Below are positions 28,952 to 39,610 of a DNA stretch of 64,000 nt, one piece after another. The DNA is taken from positions 3,162,001 to 3,226,000 of the forward strand of contig CP012817.1 in the NCBI GenBank assembly GCA_001936135.1, written 5' to 3'. Each line of letters starts with the position of its first letter. Position 1 is the first letter of the stretch. The translations under genes were made by a program, and so were the position numbers. Source of the stretch: Saccharomycopsis fibuligera x Saccharomycopsis cf. fibuligera. Lineage: Eukaryota > Ascomycota > Saccharomycetes > Ascoideales > Saccharomycopsidaceae. Under the pieces are notes generated by a model, which had not been told where the DNA came from, did no database searches, and saw nothing but the letters and a program-made list of their open reading frames with translations.

Positions 28952-30019
28952 TTAAAGTTCATCAGCGTATGGCAAAGCACTGGTGTTACCCAAAGCAGCG
29001 TAAGAAAATTTGCCCAAAGAGAAGTCGCTAACATTAGAAACCGTTGGCTCTTCGGAAATCAAGCTTTCTTCACTCTCCACAGCCAATCTAGCTTTAGTCA
29101 AGTCAGCGTATTCATTCAATTTAATACCAGATTTCAAAGTTGAAACAATGGATTTGATAGCAGCGGAAACTGGTTCTGGGGCCTTGTCAGCAACAACAAC
29201 TCTAAATAAACCAATACCATTGTATTTGAAAACAGAAGCAGTAGCGCCGGTGGTTTCAGTTAAGTAGGTGGCAACAGTTTCGTAAAGGCCAAATTCTTCT
29301 GGTTTGACAGCAACACCAATAGCAGCAGCATTACCAGAAGCAGTTCTAATTCTAGCTTCACCAGAGTAAAGGCTGACTTCGTCACTGAGTTTAGTACCTT
29401 CAGACAAAGCTTGGAAAGAAGATTCACCAAGGAATTTGGTCAAAGCAGATTCATTGACACCAGAACCAATAATTTCAATGTTGGACTTGTTGTAAGCTTG
29501 AGCAGCAAAGTTCTTGACATCATCGACAGTAACAGTAGAGACACCATCATACAAGACTGGTCTAGCCAAACCGTTCTTAAAAACCAAAGCATGCAATGCT
29601 TCGGTAGCTTGGTATTTGGCACAAGTGTTGGCGACAGCATTGTCATGTTTAGCAGTTGGCAACACAACTTCAGAGAATTCGTGAAGTTTAAATTGAGTGC
29701 TGCTTACAATGTCAGCCAAAGAGTTGACAAAGTATGGCAAATCTTGTTTCTGGAAAGTAGCAGACAAAATAATGTGGTCTCTGGTGACTTGAGAATTGTA
29801 AAAACCACCCAACAATTCAGATTCTCTAGCGAATCTCAAAGCAGATTTACTGCTGGTGTTTTGGAAATTGAATCTTGACAAAAGGTGAGAAACACCATCT
29901 TTGTCAGCATATCTTGAACCAGCGTTAACTTTGACAAATAATTTGGACAAGTAACCTTCGCTATCCCTGGTAGCAACTTTCAATCCGTTAGAGACGGTGG
30001 AGTAAGAACGTCTGAACAT
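28952..30019 (-). CDS. QCR2: Ubiquinol-cytochrome c reductase core protein 2
   Basis: This 355-aa protein compares with 368 aa in S. cerevisiae. It belongs to the M16 metallopeptidase-like core family but lacks the HxxEH zinc site, as expected for core 2. A short mitochondrial targeting N-terminus (MFRRSYSTVSNGLKV) is followed by KDGVSHLLSRFNFQNTSSKSA, which corresponds to the degenerate active-site helix, and by ESELLGGFYNSQVTRDHIIL. The protein is a matrix-side structural subunit of complex III. Its upstream region carries two CCAAT boxes (ATTGG) and a Reb1-like site, which fits a respiratory gene. Confidence 0.95.
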   Translation of the reverse strand: MFRRSYSTVSNGLKVATRDSEGYLSKLFVKVNAGSRYADKDGVSHLLSRFNFQNTSSKSALRFARESELLGGFYNSQVTRDHIILSATFQKQDLPYFVNSLADIVSSTQFKLHEFSEVVLPTAKHDNAVANTCAKYQATEALHALVFKNGLARPVLYDGVSTVTVDDVKNFAAQAYNKSNIEIIGSGVNESALTKFLGESSFQALSEGTKLSDEVSLYSGEARIRTASGNAAAIGVAVKPEEFGLYETVATYLTETTGATASVFKYNGIGLFRVVVADKAPEPVSAAIKSIVSTLKSGIKLNEYADLTKARLAVESEESLISEEPTVSNVSDFSLGKFSYAALGNTSALPYADEL

Positions 30020-30246
30020 TTTATATTATTATTGTGCTTTGAGTTGTTGTTTTCTTTGAATGCTAATGGTAACGCAGTGGTTCTGCCCCCCTTTTTTTAA
30101 AAAAATATTATGTTACGATGTGATCACTAGTAGTGAAAAAGCGTTGTACAAAGCAGCAGCACAGACCACTCAGCTTGCAACAGTGTTTTTTCACAGCAGA
30201 ATTCTGAAAACGAAAAAAGTTCAAAGTATTATTTCAAAATGATCTG

Positions 30247-30256
30247 ATTGGATTGG
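30247..30256 (-). promoter_or_regulatory. Paired CCAAT boxes upstream of QCR2
   Basis: ATTGGATTGG on the plus strand gives two overlapping-spaced CCAAT cores on the QCR2 sense strand, about 230 bases upstream of its ATG. This is the expected Hap2/3/4/5 target of respiratory-chain genes. Confidence 0.5.
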
Positions 30257-30269
30257 AGGAATTTTAGGG

Positions 30270-30276
30270 CGGGTAA
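30270..30276 (+). promoter_or_regulatory. Reb1-like site CGGGTAA upstream of QCR2
   Basis: The 7-mer lies in TTAGGGCGGGTAACATG, 14 bases from the paired CCAAT boxes and about 250 bases upstream of the QCR2 ATG. An adjoining TTAGGG is also a Tbf1-type core. Confidence 0.45.
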
Positions 30277-31196
30277 CATGTATCTGCATTCTCATGCGGT
30301 CTGCTATGGTGATTGCGTATTAATGCATTGCAGTTTTGAATAATCATTTCTACAATATTCTGAAGTATAATGTAGTATAATGTAATGCTACTCAAGACAC
30401 AATAATCTGTAAACAGAGTATAAGGTACTTGTTGTGATGAGCTTATTTTTGGAATTTTCATACTTGTTTGTTCATATAGAACAATTTGTGCGTAGTAAAA
30501 ATAATGCTGTTTCAACTTAATGGAAACAATGCTTTTAATTTAGCTATCGACGAAGAACTATGTTTGACACATTTATTCATGAATAGCCATGCAAATATAA
30601 TCTAATATGCTATAGAGCGTGTCAAAAACATACTAATGCAATTACATCGTCAACTAAGCATCTCGCATGTTTTGGAAAGAATACCTAGACTTCAAAGATT
30701 TCAAGAAGACTGTAAGCATTTGCAATAAACGACCGACTTGAAGTACTATTATCCTTTGTATAGATTATATGAGGCTTAAGCTTTGAACTTTTAAGCTCAG
30801 AGTTCCCCAAAAATACAAATAAAAAATGTATACAAACTTAACATTTCACCTTATGATTTAAAACTCTGAATATCTAATTATTTAAATGTTACGAGCTCTA
30901 AACAATTTGAGAAGCATTTTGCAACTCCTTTTAAATCAGCTTTACTAAGAACGCTGTTTCGTTTTCTACAGAAGAGTAAGTACAAGGCTGCTTAGCCTCT
31001 CTATTGGAAATTTAGGGCTGGTTACTTTGATAGGACAGGGTCCGATATTGAGCAAGTGAAGACTCTTGAAAATATTCCGGAATACTTTATTGGTTGCACG
31101 AACTCAATTTATTTCCAAATCAGATTATGTCTCTTTGGCCATAAGCCATTTTAATTATAATGTCTGTTCTCGTCATATTTATCAACCAGTAAATGC

Positions 31197-31221
31197 AAAA
31201 AAAAAAAAAAAAAAAAAAAAA
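31197..31221 (+). repeat. Poly-A homopolymer, about 25 bases
   Basis: An uninterrupted A run lies in the gene-free region between QCR2 and YFH7. Confidence 0.9.
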
Positions 31222-31527
31222 CACTAGCTTATCAAATCATGGGTTTTTCAAAGAAAAAGTTTGGTGAAAATTCCTCAATTGTTTGCAACAAAAAAAATGC
31301 ACATCCGGTGATTGATCCCAAAAGAGGGTTTTACAAAGTTTCAAAGTCTTCCGTGACCAGTCCTTTCAAACTCAGTCAGCTAAGTATCACGCTAATCTTT
31401 TTCTTTTTTAACAGGTGTAATTGAAATGTACAATCAATACTAGGAAATCCCAGTAACCTTTTATTATTTAAAATAAAATAATCTGATTTAGATCATTATA
31501 ATGGCAGATAATTAAACAATCATATTT

Positions 31528-31577
31528 AATAATAAAAACAATAATAATAAAAACAATAATAATAAAAACAATAATAA
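31528..31577 (+). repeat. 15-bp AT-rich minisatellite
   Basis: A unit of AATAATAATAAAAAC is present about three times in tandem, with a partial copy on each side. It is non-coding. Confidence 0.85.
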
Positions 31578-33319
31578 CAAAAAAAGCATAAGTTTTACTC
31601 GCATATGCGTACCCACGAAAGCACATTGAAAGCCTGGATTTCATTTGTGAACGAAAAATCAAAGACATACGCTGAAAATACTGATCATTTCATTGTATTT
31701 CTGGCTTTTGAAGGAATTTCTAATGTTTAAAATGGAGTATCTCTCTAGCTTGGCTACTCAAAACGCTATTATAGTAGCTCGCTAAGTAAAGTGCAACGTC
31801 CGCGAATTCAGAAACGCCACTTATACCTAACGCTACTATTGTAATAGTTACGTTTACATTAGCTTTAAAGATAGTGTTTCTGTACTCAATCAGCTGGACA
31901 AATCACACAGCCATTTGTATGCGATGCGTCAATATAGCTATGGCTAGCTTAAGCTGCGCAATTGACTGAAGGTTAGTTGAATATTTTAACAGAAACTAAA
32001 TAAAACTTTTTACAGTTCTTTATTGAAATTGTTATTGCAAATAAAATTTTATAGAATTCTGGACATCAAAGTTAATCACTTTGATATGAATATTTGTTTT
32101 GTGAATGTTGAATTGATGAAGGTATTTTTCCATAAGTGCAGATATCCTAGACATCTTCAAACTTTGAAATTCCATACATTTATGAGTATTTTTTTATTTT
32201 ATTTTTTTTATTTTTTTTTTTTTAGAATAGATTGTTTGTAATACAGCAAGTGGGTTTCCTCTTGATTTTCACAATTCGGTGACTATGAGTTGACGAGCTC
32301 CTAAATAGCTTGAGAATGATGTCCTTTCGACTTGATCCATCAGCTTTTCAACTAAAACCCAAAACACTTGTTAAATGGTTCTGCAAGTTTCCAAGGTTCT
32401 CATAATGTGCTTACTCATTCATTCATCCCTTCCTTGATCTTCATTAGATGTAAAATTTCTGTAATACAAAGGCTGGATACTTTAAATAGATGGTAACATG
32501 TATGGCCGTTTAAACCATAATCCAAAATTTACCAAATTTATCTATTGCCATCGTAATGGTACTGCTAATATATTTATTTGTGGAATATTCTGTTAGATTG
32601 CACCAGTTTAATTTACAACGCTATCCTAGTTTGTATTCGCTTTCAACAAATCCAATGCATTCAACATTGGGCGGGAGAGTCCAAACTATAAAGCACTATA
32701 GGTAGTCCATAGCTATAATACACATGAAGCAGGTGCACGTACAGGAAGAATTCACCGCTATCAACTTGTCTCTAAAAGGTATTATCAGCCATTCAAAGTA
32801 TACAGTGTGCCAATTTTGCACGAATAGGCCTGTATGTCAATTTAACTTACAACTTGTATTTTTTTGAAAAAGCTAAATTTTGCAAGTAGCTACAAGATAA
32901 AACAAGATTTTTTTAATTTTACGGAGCATTTAAAAGTTATAGCAAATGTATTAAGAAGTTTGCATTACTAAATTATAGTATAAAAGAGCAATGATAAAGC
33001 AAATAGAGTAATAATATAATCGTAGCAAGATAGAGAAAAACTAATATAATATAACTGTAGGATATTGCAATGTTCTTGAATGAATTTCTATCAAGGGAAT
33101 TCGTCAAAATTATAAATGCTAAAGGTTAAAAAAAGACCAGACAAAAAATACTAAGTGAAGAAAAATGATGTGACCAGACTAATAACACATTTCAAAAGAA
33201 AAAAAAAAAAGAAAATTTTATGTAATAGAAAACAACAAATACCTGAGAAGAAAGTAAAAAAACATGACATCGTAAAGCGTTTCAATAATAATATAGTAAT
33301 GAGAAAATGCTGTCAACAA

Positions 33320-34762
33320 TTACTCATTTTTCGAGAGAATCATCACATCTGGTTCGAAACTAGCAGAACCAACCAATCTACCGTTGATGCAGTCATTAAA
33401 ATCGTATCTTTTAGCACCTTCTTCCAAAGTAGCGGCCAATCCAGAACTTAAATGTCTCTTGGCAACTCTGTCTCTCGCTAAAGACTCTGAAAGCTCAATT
33501 TTCCATGTTTCAAAGTTTTGGCTAACATTGCCCTGTTTGTTAACTTTGATACCGTCAAAACCTCCAGCAGAAGTTGCGTTGCCACTATTTTTCTTTGACA
33601 CATCAGCATTAAGAGTTCTGAAAATATTGGCCCAGTTGCCCTTATTGAGTAATAAATACAAGCCTTCCATGATAAGAATCCTGGTGGTTGATTTAATTTT
33701 AATTGAACCCGGTGTTGGATCTTTCAAAGCATGGTTAAAGTTAGGAATGTAGATATCAGGAATGAGAGTTGTTTTACCATCAATAGTATTCCATACAGGA
33801 TCTTTTTGAAGCTTTTCTTCAATATCGTACGAGTAGCTGTTAAGCGAGGATGGATAACTGACGTACCCTTCGACAGTCTTGTTGCTGTTGCAGTGATTGG
33901 CGATATCAACAGAGTCGAATATTTGTGATATACTTGACCTTCTAGATGGGAGCTTAGATGAATTCTGGGAGAACGAATTGGCACCTAACTCTTGGCAACT
34001 AGCAATTGATTCCTCGTCATGTTCGCGTTCATAATCTACTGCTTCTTCATGAGATTTGCCACTAGTAAAAATTGGGTCTTCATAGCTATCAGTAACAATA
34101 ACGTCACAAGTAGCTTTGAGAACTTCCACTAATTTAGCAACCATCATGGAGTCAAAGGTGAATGGCGCACCTCTTCTTTCAAAAGCAGTTTTTGAATCTT
34201 TAAATTGAGCAAGCACATTTCTAGGTAAATGAAAACCATCCATTGGAATGACTTGAGCAAACTCCTCTTCTATGTCGCTACCAGTGGTTTTTTCAGGGAC
34301 AGCAAGCTTTATTGAATTGTCAATCGACCTCCCAGTGATCACGACTTCATTTTTTGCTTGTGAAATCACTTTGTATGGAGAAAAGTTTTCATCTTCCACA
34401 TCAACCTCTTTAGTTTCATCTGGTAAACTGCACGTCACTTTGCTTGTGATGTAATTGTTGATGTTGTCAGTGAATACATCACTGGCAGGAGAGCCACTGA
34501 CGTCTTGTTGATAATCGGAAACGGAACTGTTACTGCTATTTTCGTTGTAGTGGTTACCACAATGAGGCGCGTTGGCAGTGATCCTTGTTCCCTCTGTGTT
34601 ATTTGCCACAAATTGATCATTAATAATTTTGGTAATCTTTTCAGCGATGGTAGATTTGCCAGAGCCTGGAGGCCCAGCAAGAAGAATCAAGACCCTGTAG
34701 TTTGAGTTTTCTTTCAATAGGTTGATTGCTCTTTGAGCAAGTTCTTTGTAGGAGGAGTCCAT
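33320..34762 (-). CDS. YFH7: Yfh7-like P-loop kinase with a large disordered insertion
   Basis: This 480-aa protein compares with about 353 aa in S. cerevisiae. Walker A, GPPGSGKST, is at residues 30-38. The kinase core resumes with VIPMDGFHLPRNVLAQFKDS, a phosphoribulokinase/uridine-kinase-like substrate loop, and with RRGAPFTFDS. Later blocks are KSTTRILIMEGLYLLLNKG and a C-terminal RHLSSGLAATLEEGAKRYDFNDCINGRLV. Two Ser/Asn/Asp-rich insertions, about 50-150 and 225-290, account for the extra length. The S. cerevisiae protein is an ATPase/kinase of unknown substrate. The ATG at 34762 (MDSSYKEL) is used because the frame above it holds only a GTG. Confidence 0.88.
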   Translation of the reverse strand: MDSSYKELAQRAINLLKENSNYRVLILLAGPPGSGKSTIAEKITKIINDQFVANNTEGTRITANAPHCGNHYNENSSNSSVSDYQQDVSGSPASDVFTDNINNYITSKVTCSLPDETKEVDVEDENFSPYKVISQAKNEVVITGRSIDNSIKLAVPEKTTGSDIEEEFAQVIPMDGFHLPRNVLAQFKDSKTAFERRGAPFTFDSMMVAKLVEVLKATCDVIVTDSYEDPIFTSGKSHEEAVDYEREHDEESIASCQELGANSFSQNSSKLPSRRSSISQIFDSVDIANHCNSNKTVEGYVSYPSSLNSYSYDIEEKLQKDPVWNTIDGKTTLIPDIYIPNFNHALKDPTPGSIKIKSTTRILIMEGLYLLLNKGNWANIFRTLNADVSKKNSGNATSAGGFDGIKVNKQGNVSQNFETWKIELSESLARDRVAKRHLSSGLAATLEEGAKRYDFNDCINGRLVGSASFEPDVMILSKNE

Positions 34763-35430
34763 GGTAAAATTTGAAACAAACACTGTAATGTGTCACCCAA
34801 AACGGAGCAGAAAGGCACGATCAAAGACACACAAAAATAAAAATAAAAAAATAAAGTAAGGAAAGACAAGCTAGAACACAACAATAGATAATTTTAATAA
34901 AAAAAATTTTTTTTCAGTGAACTGTGCGTGTTAAAGTTGTTGAATATCAAAAGAAAGAAACAGCAGTTAGACTTACACAGAAACCATTAAATAAAAAAAC
35001 GAGAGCCAAAATCACAGGCAAGAAGACGATTTCAGCTTTATAAATATATTTCAGTGAAAATGCCTGGCTGCGCAGCACTCGCTTAACCAGTCAAGAAACG
35101 GAACTGGAAGTATGAATGCATAATGGCGCGTTGGGTAGTGTTTTCATTGCACACTAGTGCACAGCAATAAACAGCAATAAGCAGCGCTAGCACCGGCGCC
35201 AGCATCCCACCTGCGTTTTCCACCCCACAGAGTGAGCAAAAGAAGTGTGTTTGGCTGCATGCATGCATTCAAATTTTTTCCTGGCTTGCAAAACAAGCCT
35301 GCAAAAGTTTCTTTCAACAGTTAGCGGCAGTCTTCCGTCCTTTGCGGATACCGTGTAGGTGGAGTGCGGATCGCTCGCTATTGATATCGACCACGGTACG
35401 GTGCGGTGTGCAGGGGTGCGGATGGATGCC

Positions 35431-35490
35431 CTGCGATGCTCTGCGACGCTTAGCGATGTCTTCTGCAGTTTAGCGACGCTCCGCGATGGC
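35431..35490 (+). repeat. Degenerate 10-bp phased GCGAYGCT array
   Basis: Six consecutive decamers read CTGCGATGCT, CTGCGACGCT, TAGCGATGTC, TTCTGCAGTT, TAGCGACGCT and CCGCGATGGC. Five of the six carry GCGA(C/T)G at the same offset, so the motif recurs once per helical turn. Confidence 0.75.
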
Positions 35491-36195
35491 AAGCAGCAAA
35501 CCGACGGAAGACACCCCCTCTCATATGGAATATTCTTCTGCCACTACATGAAGTGCTGCAGCTGGCACGCGTCTAGTGCTAGGAGCGTGCAGACAGGCCA
35601 ACGGTTTTTAGGATTTACTCTTGTTTGCTGCGACATTCTGGAATTAATCGGCACGCTCCTGTATACTGCGGAGGCCCACAATGCTCAGGGCAGCGCGGGC
35701 ACTTTATCTCCTTCAAGTTCGCCCAATGGAGGGAGCTGACAACGGCGGTTCTCTGCGGACTATATAGGCCTTCTCTTAGATCTCCTCTGATTTTCTGATC
35801 TCAACAGCAAAAACTTTGCCAGGCAAACAGCTGTCTGCGATTAGAATCTGGTTGGTAGGACCTCTGGAATGTACACTACATAATATCTTCCTGGTTAATG
35901 CAGTTGACTGACTGCTGATTGCTTAGACAGTACACATATTAATACCGGGCTTGATTTTAAAGAAGCCAGCAGCTGTTGAGGCAGGGAAGAGCGGAAGAGA
36001 CCGATCCACGTCCAGCAAAACCAGAAGGACCAAACGAACGATCAAAGCAAAACACGTCAACATGCCGAGGACGGCAGTGAATCATCCCGGCAGCAGCAGC
36101 AGTAGCAGCACAACCCAATAAAATCCCGTGGTTCCTTAAAGGTCCAACCACGGAAATTAAGAAGTTGGGTAGATTAGTTAGTATGTCATGACTAC

Positions 36196-36209
36196 TGATC
36201 GATCGATCA
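36196..36209. repeat. 14-bp perfect palindrome TGATCGATCGATCA
   Basis: A self-complementary 14-mer in the gene-free region between YFH7 and PRX1, with no associated gene. Confidence 0.85.
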
Positions 36210-38881
36210 TAGACAGAGAAGCCATTGCGAAACTGAAACCCAGGTGTACTGTAATTACAAATATATTGCAGGAGCGTTGATTCGTGCAATATATTTTACC
36301 GACTTCGCTACTACTAAACAGGTAACTCTTGCCAAAAACAGTGATCCTGGAAACGGGTCTTTTTATTCCAACTGAAATCAGCAAAAGAAAAAACAACGGA
36401 GCTCGCAAATCTGTAGGAGTAAAATTTCTAGCGGAAACAACAATTGCCGTTAACAATCAATCAGAAACGATATTAGTGATGGAAAACCGTTTCTTGTTCT
36501 CGCTGGAGGTTTCTATTTTTGTTTTGGCGGAGAACAGTCTCAAAATTGCAATTGTATAACATCCTAGAACTCAACCAACGTTGCAATTACACGTCCTGAT
36601 TGTATCCAAAACATGTCCCTTGAAACCTACTCATCAATGTCAGCCGCAAGTCACTTGTGGGTCAGGCTATAGTCCGTTGTAATCGATGCCAAAAAATTTC
36701 TGCTATCAATATCCTAGATACTCACGCAGGTGGGCCTCTGACATTACTTTGTACCGTCTAGCATTACTTGCTTTAGACAGAAACTGATACTCACGGAGTT
36801 ATGTTCATAGAATTTCTAGGAGCTCATTGATGTACTTGCCATTACAGTGGTTAATGTGTAAATGCTTCAATGCATAACTGCAGTTCGTTTACCGTAAGAC
36901 CTCTGAATGGCGTTGGCACCACCAGTAATGGAAATCCCGGCTATACTGTCGCTAATGAGATTGTTTAGATGTGAGATTATAGTCTCTACAAAATACCATA
37001 CAAAAAATCATCAAGTCTTTGATTTAGAATAACAACAAATTAAAACGTTAAATAAACTCTTCGCTTAGTCTTGCTAGCCCGTAACTGCGTCTTTCCTATC
37101 TCAATAGTAAGGCATTTGTTGTCTGAAGTAGTACTACCAAGATCTTAACTATGGGCCAAGTCGCGGACCACATCGTAGCGCTCGCTGCACCATTGATTGT
37201 AATTCCAACGTTGTCGCTGCTGCACTAATTGCTGCGCTATGGTGTATTCATTGTATGCAGCACTAAGCCAGGGCCAGTTCGTAAATGTAGTGGCCTTAAC
37301 ACAACCGTTGTGATCCTTGGCTTCGTTTCCGTTCTACACCGTATCCAACCGCACCGGAGACAAAAAGGAAACATCCTGCGCGGAGACGGTTGACTGGATA
37401 GGTCCTACAACGGTACGGGTTCGGCCGGATATGACGGTTGGGATTCATGGAACGATTGATAATCGATGGAATGCTCAATTGAGGCAATAAGATACCGTAT
37501 ACAGAACAGCGAGTAGCAAGTAATAATCCTTTTCTTCAAAACATGATACATTGTAGATCATCTGGAGTTTGGCTGATTTTTGGTAGAATAGCTCGTGACG
37601 TAGTGTAATGTTAATATTGTAAAACGTAAATGAGGAAGACATGGCGACCTGTGTGTATAAAGTCAGGAGTCAAATTTCGTCACTTGATTTTGAAGATTCA
37701 CGAAATGAAAATAGGCAAGAGTTGGCAATATCAATATACAGCTAGCTTAAGCGTAAGACACTTGTCTAACAATACCACTGTAACTAATATCTTACGGTTT
37801 ATCAGTCACCTTAACTTTTCCGAAAACCGCAGGTACTTGCGCGCAACTGTTTCTTTTTTTGAGTAGGCTTTGATCAACCTGCTTCATTTTCAAATCAATT
37901 TAATTTCCTTCACCTTAAACAATGCTTACAGACATTTTCTATTCAAAGTAACTTTAACTGCTTATAAACGCCCAAGACGTTGCGATATCTTCAACTCTTC
38001 TCTGTTTTTAATATCGACCGTATTCAAAAGCACCAAATTGATCTGCGAGTCGCAATATGTTGTTTTTTTTTATTTTTTTTTTTTTAACTATGACGTCTTC
38101 ACTGGTTAGCTTGACTGCGAAGATAGAATTGGCTTTACATCTTGACTGTCACCAGAGCCACTAGTTGCAACGGCACTGATTTTTATGGGGTCACTACTTG
38201 ATTCTACTGATTCTACTGTCTTAGCAAAGTAAAGAACCAATTACTATAGTGGCTCTATTAATATCATGGTTCTTAGCTAGACTTATGCGTACGCCTTTTC
38301 ATGCAATCCAGCTTTTGCTCTTGCTATAGTCATTGTTTTACTGAATGCCTTTGCGAGCAAAAATTCGGGCAACAAACGACTGAGAACTTATAAGCTTTCA
38401 ACCATGCGTTTCTTTTTGTTCCAACGTCTAGTGCATCGATTTATCGGCTATAATAGAAGCACACTGTAATTATTATAGTTGTTTGCAGCAGCAAAAAAGT
38501 TGGCAAGCCCATTCTCTTCTGAAAAAGTCGTCCGTCCACCATGGAAGGACCCCAAAGCGATAAAACGAACTGCTTCAAACGCCTGATACTTCCTGGACCT
38601 TTGTGACCAATTAGCTGTCAAGTTTGAACACTTTAAGTTGTCTTTATCAATATCCATCACTGAGTAGTTCCACGGCTCTTATGTCGAGCTTCATCATTAT
38701 TCTCGATATCATTACAGTACTGGTGTTGTCATCTTCATCTTCATTTTGGAAGCCAGCTCTCTTAAACTGTATATGTGATATTGATGAATTGTCGAAAGCA
38801 CTTTCCATGTTGTAGCATTACTCCCTTTAGCTGCATGTGTGACTACAAGTTGAGTCAGGGCACCGTCATTTGATGGTATAG

Positions 38882-38888
38882 CGGGTAA
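38882..38888 (+). promoter_or_regulatory. Reb1-like site CGGGTAA upstream of PRX1
   Basis: It lies in AGCGGGTAACCTC, 10-28 bases before two Cap1/Yap1-type sites and about 720 bases before the PRX1 ATG. Confidence 0.4.
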
Positions 38889-38897
38889 CCTCTTATT

Positions 38898-38917
38898 ATT
38901 ACTAAAGCAATGACTAA
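38898..38917 (+). promoter_or_regulatory. Twin Cap1/Yap1 response elements upstream of PRX1
   Basis: ATTACTAA at 38898-38905 and ATGACTAA at 38910-38917 both fit the Cap1 consensus MTKASTMA (Yap1 TKACTAA) and are four bases apart. The next plus-strand gene is a peroxiredoxin, a typical Yap1/Cap1 target. The distance of about 700 bases to the ATG is long for yeast. Confidence 0.45.
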
Positions 38918-39610
38918 TCCAATTGGACAATCTGCGATCTGCGCTAAACGAGTGAGCTGAGTGAGCTGAGTGAACCAATCTAGCCGCAAGCCACAGTGAT
39001 GGATTTTTGCGTTTATCGGGCCAATGAGAAGGCGTGGCCATGTGGCGCGTGGAGAGACAGGCGTACTGTGGCAGTAGGGATTGTAAAGAAAGTCTACAAG
39101 TCCACTATTGAGGAAGTGGGCGAGTGGGCGAATGTGTTGATTGATGCCTCAGTGCTCTGGAGAGAGATAGCGTATGTCTGAGAGATGACATGCTGAAAGT
39201 TGGGCGTATGGGCATATATACCACCTGTAACCGCGGCAGTGCTTTCTGTAGTTTGACAACGTTTAGTGGTTTTGTCCGGGAGATTCCTTTCGTTTCACAT
39301 GGCCTGATTAAATAATCGTTATTTTTTTTCTTGCTGGTGACAGATTTTGCTGCTGAAAGGAGCAGGAAAAGAGACAAAAAAAACAAACAGCAAAAAGTGA
39401 AAAGTGAAAAACTGAAAATAGTCTAGAGCAGAGAAGGAGTTTTTCGTATTCGGTAACATCCTATCATCCTCTTCAAATTTTTCTGTTCCAATTGCACAAC
39501 TTTTACATCTCAATTCCTAGGACTTTGTATCTCTCGATACGTCTAACTTGTGTAGCAATTCTAACCCGCAAAAATATCACCTACCCGCTTAGCCTTTAAC
39601 CACCACAATA

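Larger units (their letters stand above)
30020..33319. other. Gene-free 3.3-kb spacer (QCR2 upstream side)
   Basis: Only short, overlapping, compositionally random frames are present. The first ~400 bases hold the QCR2 promoter elements. Beyond that I see an A run (31197-31221) and a 15-bp AT minisatellite (31528-31577), and no tRNA, rRNA or snRNA signature. It forms the left third of the gene-poor island. Confidence 0.6.
34763..39610. other. Gene-free 4.8-kb divergent spacer YFH7 / PRX1
   Basis: This is the largest empty stretch in the window. I see no frame with protein-like composition; the longest ones (109 codons at 38712-39041 minus, and a 126-codon frame from a GTG at 35359) overlap opposite-strand frames and lack recognisable motifs. 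GC content rises at about 35150-35760. Notable elements are a 10-bp phased GCGA array (35431-35490), a TGATCGATCGATCA palindrome (36196-36209), a Reb1-like site and a pair of Cap1/Yap1-type sites near 38.9 kb. Confidence 0.55.

Noticed and set aside
33349-33362. GGTTCGAAAC resembling a tRNA B box
   Set aside because: It lies inside the YFH7 coding sequence, and no A box or acceptor stem is present.
35359-35739. 126-codon frame in the gene-free region
   Set aside because: It begins with GTG right after a stop, is a product of the GC-rich patch, and contains the decamer array rather than protein-like sequence.
36329-36559. 76-codon frame preceded by CTACTAAACAG, suggesting a spliced small gene
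   Set aside because: The branch-like sequence is not TACTAAC, the frame opens with TTG, and no donor exon was found upstream.
38712-39041. 109-codon ATG frame on the minus strand
   Set aside because: No motif or hydrophobic pattern; part comes from a short GAGCTGAGTGAGCTGAGTGA tandem repeat; opposite-strand frames overlap. A species-specific small gene cannot be excluded.
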